Made by a program: the position numbers and the translations under genes
Assembly (NCBI GenBank): GCA_902782915.1
Contig: CACZOV010000152.1
Location: forward strand, 1-8,012
DNA length: 8,012 nucleotides
Direction: 5' to 3'
From: an uncultured Erysipelotrichaceae bacterium
GTDB lineage: Bacteria > Bacillota_I > Bacilli_A > RF39 > UBA660
Notes under the pieces: model-generated
Databases searched by the model: none
Seen by the model: the letters and a program-made list of their open reading frames with translations, nothing else
What the model was told of the DNA's origin: nothing
In this document: in pieces, positions 1 through 6,483 of the stretch
How the letters are laid out: the number at the start of each line of letters is the position of its first letter
Numbering within the stretch: position 1 is the first letter of the stretch

Positions 1-2505
1 ATTAAAGTTAAATTATTTGCAAACAATGAATCAGCAAGTGATGAAATTGAATTAAATGCATCTAATGATTGGACTCATGTATTTAGAAAAATTCCTAAAT
101 ATAAGGGAGGACAAGAAATAGTTTATACAGTAGATGAGGTAAATGTTCCAGATGGATATACAAAAGAAATAACTAAAGATGAAGAAACAGGTACAATTAT
201 AATTACTAATACTCATGAAAAAGAATTAACAAGTATAACTGTTCAAAAGGTATGGAATGATAAAAATAATCAAGATGGAATAAGACCAAGTGAGGTTAAG
301 ATTCAATTATATGCAAATGGAAATCCATACGATAAAGAAATTACTTTAAATGAAGCTAATAACTGGAAACATGTTTATACAGATTTAGATAAAAAAGAAT
401 CTGGTAAAGATATTGTTTATAGTGTAACGGAAAATAAAGTTGAAGGATATCAAACAAGTATATCTTCAAATATTCCTGGAGTAATTACAGTAACTAATAC
501 ACATGAACCAGAATTAACAAAAGTAAGTGTTCAAAAAGTATGGAATGATAATGATGATCAAGATAGAGTTCGTCCAGATAAGATTACAGTAGAATTATTA
601 AGTAATGGAGAATCTACAAATAAGTTTGCTATTTTAAGTGCAGATGGTAACTGGTATGCAACTTTTGAAGGATTAGACAAAAATAAAGACGGAGAAGAAA
701 TAACTTATTCTATTAAAGAACAAGAAGTTTCAGGTTATACTCCTTCAATTTCTGGGGTTTTAGATGGACAAATAACTTTAACAAATACTCATAAAGTTGA
801 AAAAACTGAACTTGAAGTAACAAAAGTATGGAGTGATGCAGATAATCAAGATGGAAAACGTCCAGCAAGTATTACTGTAGAGTTACTAAGTAATGGAGAA
901 AAAACTGGAAAAACAATTATCTTAGATGAATCAAATAAGTGGACTTCAAAATTTAGTGATCTAGATAAAAATAAAAACGGAGTAGAAATAGAGTATTCTA
1001 TCTCTGAGGTTGAAGTAGCATCATATGAAGTATCTATGTCTAGTATTGTTGATGGTAAGATAACTTTAACAAATACTCATATACCAAGTACTGTAAATCT
1101 TACAGTAGAAAAAGTATGGGTTGATAATAACGATCAAGATGGAATAAGACCAGAAAACGTTACAGTTAGATTATTTGGTAATGATGAAGAAATTCAAGTT
1201 GTAGAATTATCTGAATCAGAAGATAAAGGATGGACTTATACATTTGAAAATCTACCTCAATATAAAAATGGAAAAGAAATTAATTATTCTGTAAAAGAAG
1301 ATGCAGTTGATGGATATGAAAGTAAGATCGATGGATTTACAATTATTAATACTCATAATCCAAGTAAGATTCGAATAAATGGAACTAAAACTTGGGATGA
1401 TGATAATAATCGTGATAATAAAAGACCATTCTCAATTGTTGTTACACTAAATAGAAGTGTAGGAGAAGAAGTGCTTGATCCAATTACAAAACAAGTTACA
1501 GAAAATGATAATTGGTCATATGATTTTGGTGAACTTGATGAATATAAAGATGGAGTACAAATTGTTTATACAATTACAGAAAATGCAGTTGAGGGATATA
1601 AAACAGTTGTAAAAAATTATGATATTACAAATATTCATGAAATAGAAACGTTTGACATTTCTGGAACGAAAACTTGGGATGACAATAATAACCAAGATGG
1701 AGTAAGACCTGAAAGTATTTCTGTTATTTTGAAAGCTGATGGTGAAGAAATTGATAAAGTAGAAATATCAGAAGACTCTGATTGGACTTATAAATTTAGT
1801 GATCTTGAAAAATATAGAGAAGGAAAAATCGGAGAAGAAATAGTTTATACAGTAGAAGAAGTTGATGTAGATTTATATGTAACAGAAATAAATGATTATG
1901 AAATTATTAATCATCATATTCCTGAAACACTTACATTTACAGTTACTAAAAACTGGGAAGACTATGATAATAATGACGGAATAAGACCAGAAAATATTAC
2001 GGTAAGACTATATGGAAATGGCAAAGAAATTAAGACACAAGAAATTAATGCTGATAATGAATGGACATACACATTTGAAGATTTACCAAGATATGATAAT
2101 GGAAAAGAAATTGAATATTCTATTAAAGAAGATGAAGTTAAAGGATATGTAACTACAGTTTCTGAAAATATTGAAATAATAGATGATAATGAAACAAAAG
2201 TAATAAATGCTATTATTACAAATACTCATGAAAAAGAGAAAACTGAAATTGTTGGAGAAAAAATCTGGGAAGATTTTGATAACAAATTTGATTCAAGACC
2301 AGATGAAATTACAATTTATCTATACAAAAAAGATGAATTGTATAAAACAATTGTTGTATCAAGTGAAAGTGATTGGAAATATGTAATTGATAATTTAGAT
2401 AAATACTCAAATGGGGAAGAAATTACATATACTCTAAAAGAAGAAACAGTAGAAGGATATGAAACTACATATGATGAATATAATATTGTAAATACTATTA
2501 TTTGG
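1..2505 (+). repeat. Tandem Cna_B coding repeats: one partial plus eight full units
   Basis: The spacing between successive conserved Trp codons is 288, 288, 288, 276, 282, 279 and 312 bases. The first three intervals are identical and those units are the most alike at DNA level. Examples: 241-263 matches 529-551 with one difference, 772-793 matches 1060-1081 exactly over 22 bases, and 601-612 matches 889-900, all offset by exactly 288. The downstream units (from about 1370) differ in length and share little exact DNA. This suggests recent duplication in the 5' half and an older, diverged 3' half. The array continues upstream of the window. Confidence 0.9.
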
Positions 2506-2640
2506 AATGTTGGAGATGGAAATGAAGAATTACCACCACAAACAGGCTTTGAAATAGAATTTAATAATGTGTTATATGTAATTATATCAGGAGTATTATT
2601 TATTCTAGGTACATATTTTAAACATGAAGAAGTAAAATAA
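1..2640 (+). CDS. Cna_B-repeat cell-wall-anchored surface protein (adhesin/stalk), 5' end outside window
   Basis: The reading frame is open from the first base, so the ATG at 1036 is internal and the true start lies upstream; 879 codons are visible. The protein is a tandem array of Cna_B-type beta-sandwich domains. Each unit begins with a K-x-W-x-D strand, continues with a D/N-rich loop ending in RP, has a Tyr-x-x-x-Glu strand, and ends in an Asn-containing strand (mostly TNTH). Conserved Trp codons lie at 253, 541, 829, 1117, 1393, 1675, 1954 and 2266. In Cna_B domains these Lys, Glu and Asn residues form an intramolecular isopeptide bond, giving rigid stalks. The C-terminus has EELPPQTGFE (codons 2524-2553), then a hydrophobic segment (about 2569-2619) and a short tail KHEEVK, which is a sortase sorting signal. 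No cysteine is present and the protein is strongly acidic. Family assignment is firm; the ligand and any N-terminal binding domain are unknown because that part is missing. Confidence 0.93.
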   Translation: MKVKLFANNESASDEIELNASNDWTHVFRKIPKYKGGQEIVYTVDEVNVPDGYTKEITKDEETGTIIITNTHEKELTSITVQKVWNDKNNQDGIRPSEVKIQLYANGNPYDKEITLNEANNWKHVYTDLDKKESGKDIVYSVTENKVEGYQTSISSNIPGVITVTNTHEPELTKVSVQKVWNDNDDQDRVRPDKITVELLSNGESTNKFAILSADGNWYATFEGLDKNKDGEEITYSIKEQEVSGYTPSISGVLDGQITLTNTHKVEKTELEVTKVWSDADNQDGKRPASITVELLSNGEKTGKTIILDESNKWTSKFSDLDKNKNGVEIEYSISEVEVASYEVSMSSIVDGKITLTNTHIPSTVNLTVEKVWVDNNDQDGIRPENVTVRLFGNDEEIQVVELSESEDKGWTYTFENLPQYKNGKEINYSVKEDAVDGYESKIDGFTIINTHNPSKIRINGTKTWDDDNNRDNKRPFSIVVTLNRSVGEEVLDPITKQVTENDNWSYDFGELDEYKDGVQIVYTITENAVEGYKTVVKNYDITNIHEIETFDISGTKTWDDNNNQDGVRPESISVILKADGEEIDKVEISEDSDWTYKFSDLEKYREGKIGEEIVYTVEEVDVDLYVTEINDYEIINHHIPETLTFTVTKNWEDYDNNDGIRPENITVRLYGNGKEIKTQEINADNEWTYTFEDLPRYDNGKEIEYSIKEDEVKGYVTTVSENIEIIDDNETKVINAIITNTHEKEKTEIVGEKIWEDFDNKFDSRPDEITIYLYKKDELYKTIVVSSESDWKYVIDNLDKYSNGEEITYTLKEETVEGYETTYDEYNIVNTIIWNVGDGNEELPPQTGFEIEFNNVLYVIISGVLFILGTYFKHEEVK
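2530..2637 (+). other. C-terminal cell-wall sorting signal (L-PPQTG, membrane segment, tail)
   Basis: Residues LPPQTG are followed by FEIEFNN, a hydrophobic stretch of about 17 residues beginning VLYVIISG and ending LGTYF, and the tail KHEEVK. The motif is offset by one residue from canonical LPxTG, so the sortase recognition unit is probably PPQTG (x-P-x-T-G), cleaved between Thr and Gly. The positive tail is weak: two Lys and a His, countered by two Glu. Together with the adjacent sortase gene this supports covalent anchoring. Confidence 0.85.
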
Positions 2641-2664
2641 GAAGGATTATAATCCTTCTTATTT
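2635..2664 (+). terminator. Perfect 30-nt palindrome overlapping the adhesin stop codon; weak terminator or attenuator
   Basis: The left arm AAATAAGAAGGATTA is exactly mirrored by its reverse complement through 2664, with the adhesin TAA (2638-2640) inside the left arm. Folded, it gives a strong AT/GC hairpin with a GAAGGAT/ATCCTTC core. The downstream tract is only TTATTTG followed by A-rich sequence, so it is not a strong intrinsic terminator. It could allow partial read-through into the sortase, protect the adhesin mRNA 3' end, or be a processing site. Confidence 0.5.
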
Positions 2665-2690
2665 GAAAAAAAAGATAATTAGGGGGAATC

Positions 2691-3428
2691 ATGAAAAAAC
2701 AAAAGAAAATAATTCTTATAGTAGTTTCTCTATTAATAATAAGTTCTATAGGTTTAATTATTTATAAGCATAATAAAGAAAAAGAATTTAAAGAATTTAT
2801 TTTAGTAGACGATGTTATAGATCCTAATGATAATCAAAAATATAACTATCAGGAAAATATAACAAGTTTACAAGAAGAATATAATAATCCTGATATTGTT
2901 GGAACTTTAGAAATAGTTGGAACTGATTACAAAGTCCCAGTAGTTCAAGGAAATGATAATAGTTTTTATTTAAAACATTTACCTAATAAAGAATATAGTA
3001 TTATGGGATCTATTTTTTTAGATTATAGAGTAAACATAAATATTAGTCATAAATTATTAATATTTGGACATAATTCAAGTATCTATGATATGCCATTTAA
3101 AATACTTGAAAATTATTATGATATAGATTATTTAAATAATCATAAATATGTTTTAATTAAAACTAAAGAAAAAGTTCGAAAATATGAAATATTTTCTTGG
3201 TATGTTGCAACAAGTGATTATAGATATATAAATGTAAACTTTACAGAAAATGAATATAAAGAACATGTAAAGTATTTAAAAGAAAAATCTATGGTTGATA
3301 TTGCATCAGATGTGAAAGAAACGGATGATATTTTAGTTCTTCAAACTTGTAGTACACATAAAGATTATCAAAAATATAAAAAGAAATATTTAGTTGTTGC
3401 ATTTCATGAAATTGATAAAGAAATTTAA
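2691..3428 (+). CDS. Class B-like sortase (transpeptidase), probable dedicated anchor for the upstream adhesin
   Basis: A membrane-anchored cysteine transpeptidase that cuts a C-terminal sorting signal and joins the substrate to the cell wall. The N-terminus has KKQKK then a hydrophobic anchor (residues about 7-25), so the catalytic domain is outside the cell. The active-site His is in LLIFGHNSS (His127) and the active-site Cys in LVLQTCS (Cys220). The stretch around KEKSMVDIASDV before the Cys strand is typical of class B enzymes, and 245 residues is normal for the class. The catalytic Arg usually found before the last strand is not seen: Cys220 is followed by KKKYLVVA, where Lys232 sits at the expected place, and there is no Arg after the Cys. 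The ATG has a good ribosome site (AGGGGG, 2681-2686). It lies 50 bases after the adhesin and is followed by a terminator, so the two genes form a unit. Family assignment is confident; class B rather than another class is likely. Confidence 0.9.
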   Translation: MKKQKKIILIVVSLLIISSIGLIIYKHNKEKEFKEFILVDDVIDPNDNQKYNYQENITSLQEEYNNPDIVGTLEIVGTDYKVPVVQGNDNSFYLKHLPNKEYSIMGSIFLDYRVNINISHKLLIFGHNSSIYDMPFKILENYYDIDYLNNHKYVLIKTKEKVRKYEIFSWYVATSDYRYINVNFTENEYKEHVKYLKEKSMVDIASDVKETDDILVLQTCSTHKDYQKYKKKYLVVAFHEIDKEI

Positions 3429-3440
3429 AATAATAAATGT

Positions 3441-3473
3441 AAAGAATTCCTGAAAAAAAAGGAATTTTTTTTT
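3441..3473 (+). terminator. Rho-independent terminator after the sortase
   Basis: The left arm AAAGAATTCC (3441-3450) pairs with GGAATTTTTT (3461-3470), with one G-U pair, around a loop TGAAAAAAAA. The U tract runs through 3473. It ends the adhesin/sortase transcription unit and insulates the capsule operon downstream. Confidence 0.85.
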
Positions 3474-3487
3474 GTAAATTAAAAAAA

Positions 3488-3559
3488 TTGTAAAGTAAAT
3501 TTTGGTAATTATAAAATTTAGATAAATTACTTTTCAAATCATATTTTTTATGATATTAT
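3488..3559 (+). promoter_or_regulatory. Candidate sigma-A promoter(s) for the polysaccharide operon
   Basis: The only sizeable gap upstream of the operon contains two plausible promoters. One is TTTTCA (3531-3536) with TATTAT (3554-3559), a 17-base spacer. The other is TTGTAA (3488-3493) with TATAAA (3510-3515), a 16-base spacer. Each box matches consensus at four of six (-35) or five of six (-10) positions. The region is so A+T-rich that chance matches are common. Position after a terminator and before six tightly packed genes is the strongest argument. Confidence 0.5.
3538..3554 (+). promoter_or_regulatory. Short inverted repeat in the promoter spacer, possible operator
   Basis: ATCATA (3538-3543) and TATGAT (3549-3554) are exact inverted copies separated by TTTTT. 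They lie between the candidate -35 and -10 boxes of the downstream promoter, where a repressor could act. The arms are only six bases in AT-rich DNA, so this may be chance. Confidence 0.25.
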
Positions 3560-3615
3560 GAATAAGAGTGTTCTAATTAAATACAAAAAATCATTTATTT
3601 AATAAGAATATAAAT

Positions 3616-3638
3616 AGAAAGGGTAAAAAAAGTTTTTT
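3616..3638 (+). promoter_or_regulatory. Ribosome site with long A7/T6 spacer before the first capsule gene
   Basis: AGAAAGGG (3616-3623) is the only purine-rich site near the ATG at 3639, but it is about 15 bases away, longer than the usual 5-9. The spacer contains TAAAAAA and TTTTTTA as near-adjacent inverted arms that could pair and shorten the effective distance. An in-frame TAA at 3624-3626 rules out any earlier start, so 3639 is the start despite the spacing. Confidence 0.45.
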
Positions 3639-4322
3639 ATGGAAGAAGTAGATTTAAAGGAATTGTTTGTATATTTTATAAGAAGAATTTCAATTATTGT
3701 TGCTATGACAGTTTTATGTTTATTAACAGGAATTGTTTATACAATGTTTATTAAAACTCCTTTATATAGGGGGGATACAACTTTAATTTTAGTAAATAGG
3801 AATTTGGAAAATTCAAATTCAGCAATTACGCAAAGTGATGTTTTATTAAATCAAAAATTAGTTTCTACTTATACTCAAATTGCTAAAAGTAAGAAAGTAG
3901 TTAAACAAGTAATTGAGGATTTGAATTTGAAATATAGTTATTCAGATCTTTATAGTCATATAAGTGTTTCTAATGTAAATGATACTGAAATTATTAAAAT
4001 AAGTGTATCAGATAAAGAACCGGAAAAAGCTGCTCAAATTGCAAATACACTTGCAAATGTATTTCGAGATGAAGTAAGTGAAGTTTATCACTTGGAAAAT
4101 ATTACAATTTTAGATAAAGCAGAAGTACAATCAACTCCATATAATATTAAAGTAGTAAAAACTGCTGGAATTTGCTTTGTTGCAGGAGTTGCTATGTCTG
4201 TTATGTTATTATTTATTCTTTATTACTTTGATAACAGTATTAAATCAAGTGACGAAGTTGAAAAGAAACTTGGTATTGCTGTAATTGGAACTATTCCCCA
4301 TGTAGGAAAGAGAGGTAAATAA
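3639..4322 (+). CDS. capA: Wzz/CapA-type polysaccharide co-polymerase and tyrosine-kinase modulator
   Basis: Membrane modulator of capsule chain length and export that activates the cytoplasmic BY-kinase encoded next. The Wzz N-terminal domain has a short cytoplasmic start (MEEVDLKELF), a first membrane helix (about residues 17-37), then an extracytoplasmic domain with YRGDTTLILVN and the helical region to about 160. A second helix (about 175-197) is preceded by the proline-containing STPYNIKVV and followed by a cytoplasmic tail with SSDEVEKKLG and VIGTIP, which in this family contacts and activates the kinase. The length of 227 residues is typical of the Gram-positive split form (CapA/CpsC/YwqC/TkmA). 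Its TAA overlaps the next ATG by one base (TAATG), indicating translational coupling. The gene symbol follows the S. aureus capABC order seen here; cpsC would be the streptococcal name. Confidence 0.92.
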   Translation: MEEVDLKELFVYFIRRISIIVAMTVLCLLTGIVYTMFIKTPLYRGDTTLILVNRNLENSNSAITQSDVLLNQKLVSTYTQIAKSKKVVKQVIEDLNLKYSYSDLYSHISVSNVNDTEIIKISVSDKEPEKAAQIANTLANVFRDEVSEVYHLENITILDKAEVQSTPYNIKVVKTAGICFVAGVAMSVMLLFILYYFDNSIKSSDEVEKKLGIAVIGTIPHVGKRGK

Positions 4323-5008
4323 TGAAAGAATTAGTTATTGTTGAAAAACCAAATTCGTCATTTGGAGAGGAAATAAAAAAAGTTAGAACAAATTTAATGT
4401 TTTCTAATGTCAATGATGATATGAAAATCATTATGTTAACATCATCTATTCCAGGAGAAGGAAAAAGTTTTGTTTCATCAAATCTTGCAGCTGCATTTGC
4501 TCAAGCAGATGAAAAAGTTTTATTAATTGATTGCGATCTTCGAAAAGGAAGATTAAAGAAAATATTTAATATACCACCGGAAGAAAAAGGTTTATCAGAC
4601 TTATTAATTAATAAAAAATGGAAAGAAGAATATCATAATTATATTTATAAGACAGAAGTTGATAAATTATCTGTTATTATATCTGGATCATATCCACCAA
4701 ATCCATCTGAACTTCTTGCAAGTGGTAGGTTTGAAGCACTTCTTTCTGAACTAAAAAAATCGTATCATTTTATTATTTTAGATTGTCCTCCAATAGTTGG
4801 ACTTAATGATGCTTTGGTTCTTGCTAAAAAAGCTGATTCTTCTATACTTGTTGCTAATTGTGAAAAAACAAGTATGGATGTTTTGGAAAAAGCAAAAAAT
4901 GAACTTGAAAAAGTTGGAGTTAAAATAGCTGGAATTATTTTAAATGAAAGTAATGAAATTCATAAAAGTAAATACTATTATTATGGTCATTACTATGGAG
5001 ATGAATAA
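4322..5008 (+). CDS. capB: Bacterial tyrosine autokinase (BY-kinase), CapB/CpsD type
   Basis: Cytoplasmic ATP-dependent protein-tyrosine kinase that autophosphorylates a C-terminal tyrosine cluster and, with the membrane modulator, controls polysaccharide assembly. Walker A is PGEGKS (residues 44-49), Walker A' is LLIDCDLR (67-74) and Walker B is FIILDCPP (150-157). The family motif SGSYPPNPSELL lies at about 121-132 and EEIKKVRTNLMF near the N-terminus (16-27). The tail KYYYYGHYYGDE holds six tyrosines (218-221, 224, 225), the expected autophosphorylation cluster. At 228 residues it is the stand-alone Gram-positive form lacking a fused Wzz domain. The start has GAGG at 4312-4315 and overlaps the previous stop by one base. 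The phosphatase that would reset it follows after three bases. Confidence 0.95.
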   Translation: MKELVIVEKPNSSFGEEIKKVRTNLMFSNVNDDMKIIMLTSSIPGEGKSFVSSNLAAAFAQADEKVLLIDCDLRKGRLKKIFNIPPEEKGLSDLLINKKWKEEYHNYIYKTEVDKLSVIISGSYPPNPSELLASGRFEALLSELKKSYHFIILDCPPIVGLNDALVLAKKADSSILVANCEKTSMDVLEKAKNELEKVGVKIAGIILNESNEIHKSKYYYYGHYYGDE

Positions 5009-5011
5009 AAA

Positions 5012-5776
5012 GTGAAAGATATTCATAGTCATATATTATTTGATATTGATGATGGAGCAGAAAGCATTGATGAAAGTATTGAAATATTAAAAGATGCTAT
5101 AAGTAATCATTATACAGATATTATATTAACTCCTCATTATAGAAAGAGTCAGAAATTTGTTGCTTCTAATTTAAAAAAATTAGAGCGATTTAAAGAACTA
5201 CAAGAAGAAGTAAAAAAACAAAAAATTAAAATTAATTTATATCTTGGAAATGAAATAACTGTTGATGAAGATTTGTTTTATTATTTATCAGTTAATGAAA
5301 TTATGACTTTAAATAATAGTAGATATCTTCTTTTAGAACTTCCATTTGTTGGAAGAATAAAATACTTAGATGATTTTTTAGAAGAATTATTAGATAAGGG
5401 ATATATTCCAATTATCCCTCATCCTGAAAGATATAAAGATTATAAAGAGGAAGACTTTAGAAAATGGGTATCTATTGGAGTATTATTTCAAGGAAATATG
5501 GGATCTTTGTATGGTAATTATGGAAAAAAAGCTAAGACTAAATTAGAAAATATGTTAAAGCAACATATGATTCATTTTTTAGGAAGTGATATTCATAAAA
5601 GTAGTCAAACTACTTATGAAAAAGATGTTATACAAGTTTTAGATAGTTTAGTTAAAGATCATAAAATGTCTTTAGAATTAACTGATTTAAATATTGATAA
5701 AGTAATTCACAATAAAGAAATAAAACCATATGAAGTTTTAAAAGAAGAAAAGAAATTTAAACTATTTAATCGATAA
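5012..5776 (+). CDS. capC: PHP-family protein-tyrosine phosphatase, CapC/CpsB/YwqE type
   Basis: Metal-dependent phosphatase that dephosphorylates the tyrosine tail of the neighbouring kinase, allowing cycles of polymer assembly. PHP-fold metal ligands are visible in order: DIHSHIL (residues 3-9), DDGA (13-16), TPHY (40-43), GNE (Glu81), LLLELP, PHPERY (137-141, His at 137) and GSDIHK (Asp193, His195). Length 254 matches the family. The start is GTG: it gives the family's usual beginning two residues before DIHSH, and the nearby ATG at 5001 is in another frame and stops at once. The ribosome site GGAG (4997-5000) lies inside the end of the kinase gene. Kinase before phosphatase (C-D-B in streptococcal letters) is the S. 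aureus capABC and B. subtilis ywqCDE order, not the pneumococcal cpsB-C-D order. Confidence 0.95.
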   Translation: MKDIHSHILFDIDDGAESIDESIEILKDAISNHYTDIILTPHYRKSQKFVASNLKKLERFKELQEEVKKQKIKINLYLGNEITVDEDLFYYLSVNEIMTLNNSRYLLLELPFVGRIKYLDDFLEELLDKGYIPIIPHPERYKDYKEEDFRKWVSIGVLFQGNMGSLYGNYGKKAKTKLENMLKQHMIHFLGSDIHKSSQTTYEKDVIQVLDSLVKDHKMSLELTDLNIDKVIHNKEIKPYEVLKEEKKFKLFNR

Positions 5777-5790
5777 TTAGGAGGTACACC

Positions 5791-6456
5791 ATGGATGATG
5801 TATTAAAATTAAATCATGAAATTGTAAGTGTAAAAATTAGAAGAAAAATTTATAAAATAGTAAAAAGAATGTTTGATATAATAGCATCTTTTTTTGGAAT
5901 TTTAATATTTTCTCCTCTTTTTTTATTAATTGCATTATTGATAAAAATTGATTCAAAAGGAAATATTATTTATAAGCATAAAAGAATTGGTAAATATGGA
6001 AAATATATTTATCTTTATAAATTTAGAAGTATGTATATAGATGCTGATAAAAGATTAAAAAAATTATTAAAAAATCCAAAAATAAAAAAAGAGTGGGAAG
6101 AAAATTTTAAATTAGATAATGATTCTAGAATAACAAAAATCGGAAAAGTATTAAGAAAAACTTCTTTAGATGAGTTACCACAATTATTTAATATTTTAAA
6201 AGGAGAAATGTCTTTGATAGGACCTAGACCCGTTATTGATGAAGAAATAGTAAAATATGGTGAGCAAAAAGATAAATTTTTAAGTGTAACTCCGGGTTTA
6301 ACTGGATGGTGGGCTTGTAATGGTAGAAGTGATATTGATTATGATGAAAGAATAAAATTAGAACTTTTCTATGTAGATCATTGTTCTATTTTATTAGATA
6401 TTAAATGTATATTTAAAACTGTAGTTGCTGTATTTAAAAAAAGTGGAGCAAAATAA
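5791..6456 (+). CDS. Undecaprenyl-phosphate sugar phosphotransferase (monotopic phosphoglycosyl transferase), initiates repeat unit
   Basis: Transfers a sugar-1-phosphate from a UDP-sugar to undecaprenyl phosphate on the cytoplasmic membrane face, the committed first step of repeat-unit synthesis. It is the short form (221 residues) with one membrane-inserted helix (about 28-51) containing the Ser41-Pro42 break typical of a re-entrant helix. Then come KRIGKYGK (64-71) and YKFRSM (76-81). The catalytic Asp-Glu pair is in SLDELPQ (Asp127, Glu128), followed by GEMSLIGPRP (138-147) and PGLTGWW (168-174). The C-terminus has the usual DIKCIFKTV. It lacks the N-terminal multi-helix domain of WbaP/CpsE. 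AGGAGGT (5779-5785), five bases before the ATG, is the strongest ribosome site in the window. The sugar (glucose, galactose or an amino sugar) cannot be told from sequence. Confidence 0.93.
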   Translation: MDDVLKLNHEIVSVKIRRKIYKIVKRMFDIIASFFGILIFSPLFLLIALLIKIDSKGNIIYKHKRIGKYGKYIYLYKFRSMYIDADKRLKKLLKNPKIKKEWEENFKLDNDSRITKIGKVLRKTSLDELPQLFNILKGEMSLIGPRPVIDEEIVKYGEQKDKFLSVTPGLTGWWACNGRSDIDYDERIKLELFYVDHCSILLDIKCIFKTVVAVFKKSGAK

Positions 6457-6483
6457 TAAACATAATTAATAAGAAGGTGCAGT

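Noticed and set aside
1036..1038. ATG at 1036 as the start of the repeat protein
   Set aside because: The same frame is open from base 1 with more Cna_B repeats, and no ribosome site precedes this ATG, so it is an internal Met.
1..2505. The repeats as a CRISPR array or mobile-element repeats
   Set aside because: The period is about 276-312 bases, fully coding, and varies as protein domains do. There are no short identical repeats with unique spacers.
3289..3537. An 82-codon open frame on the minus strand over the end of the sortase and the intergenic gap
   Set aside because: It lies opposite a well-supported sortase gene and its terminator, has a composition of Phe/Tyr/Lys typical of AT-rich antisense, and shows no recognisable domain.
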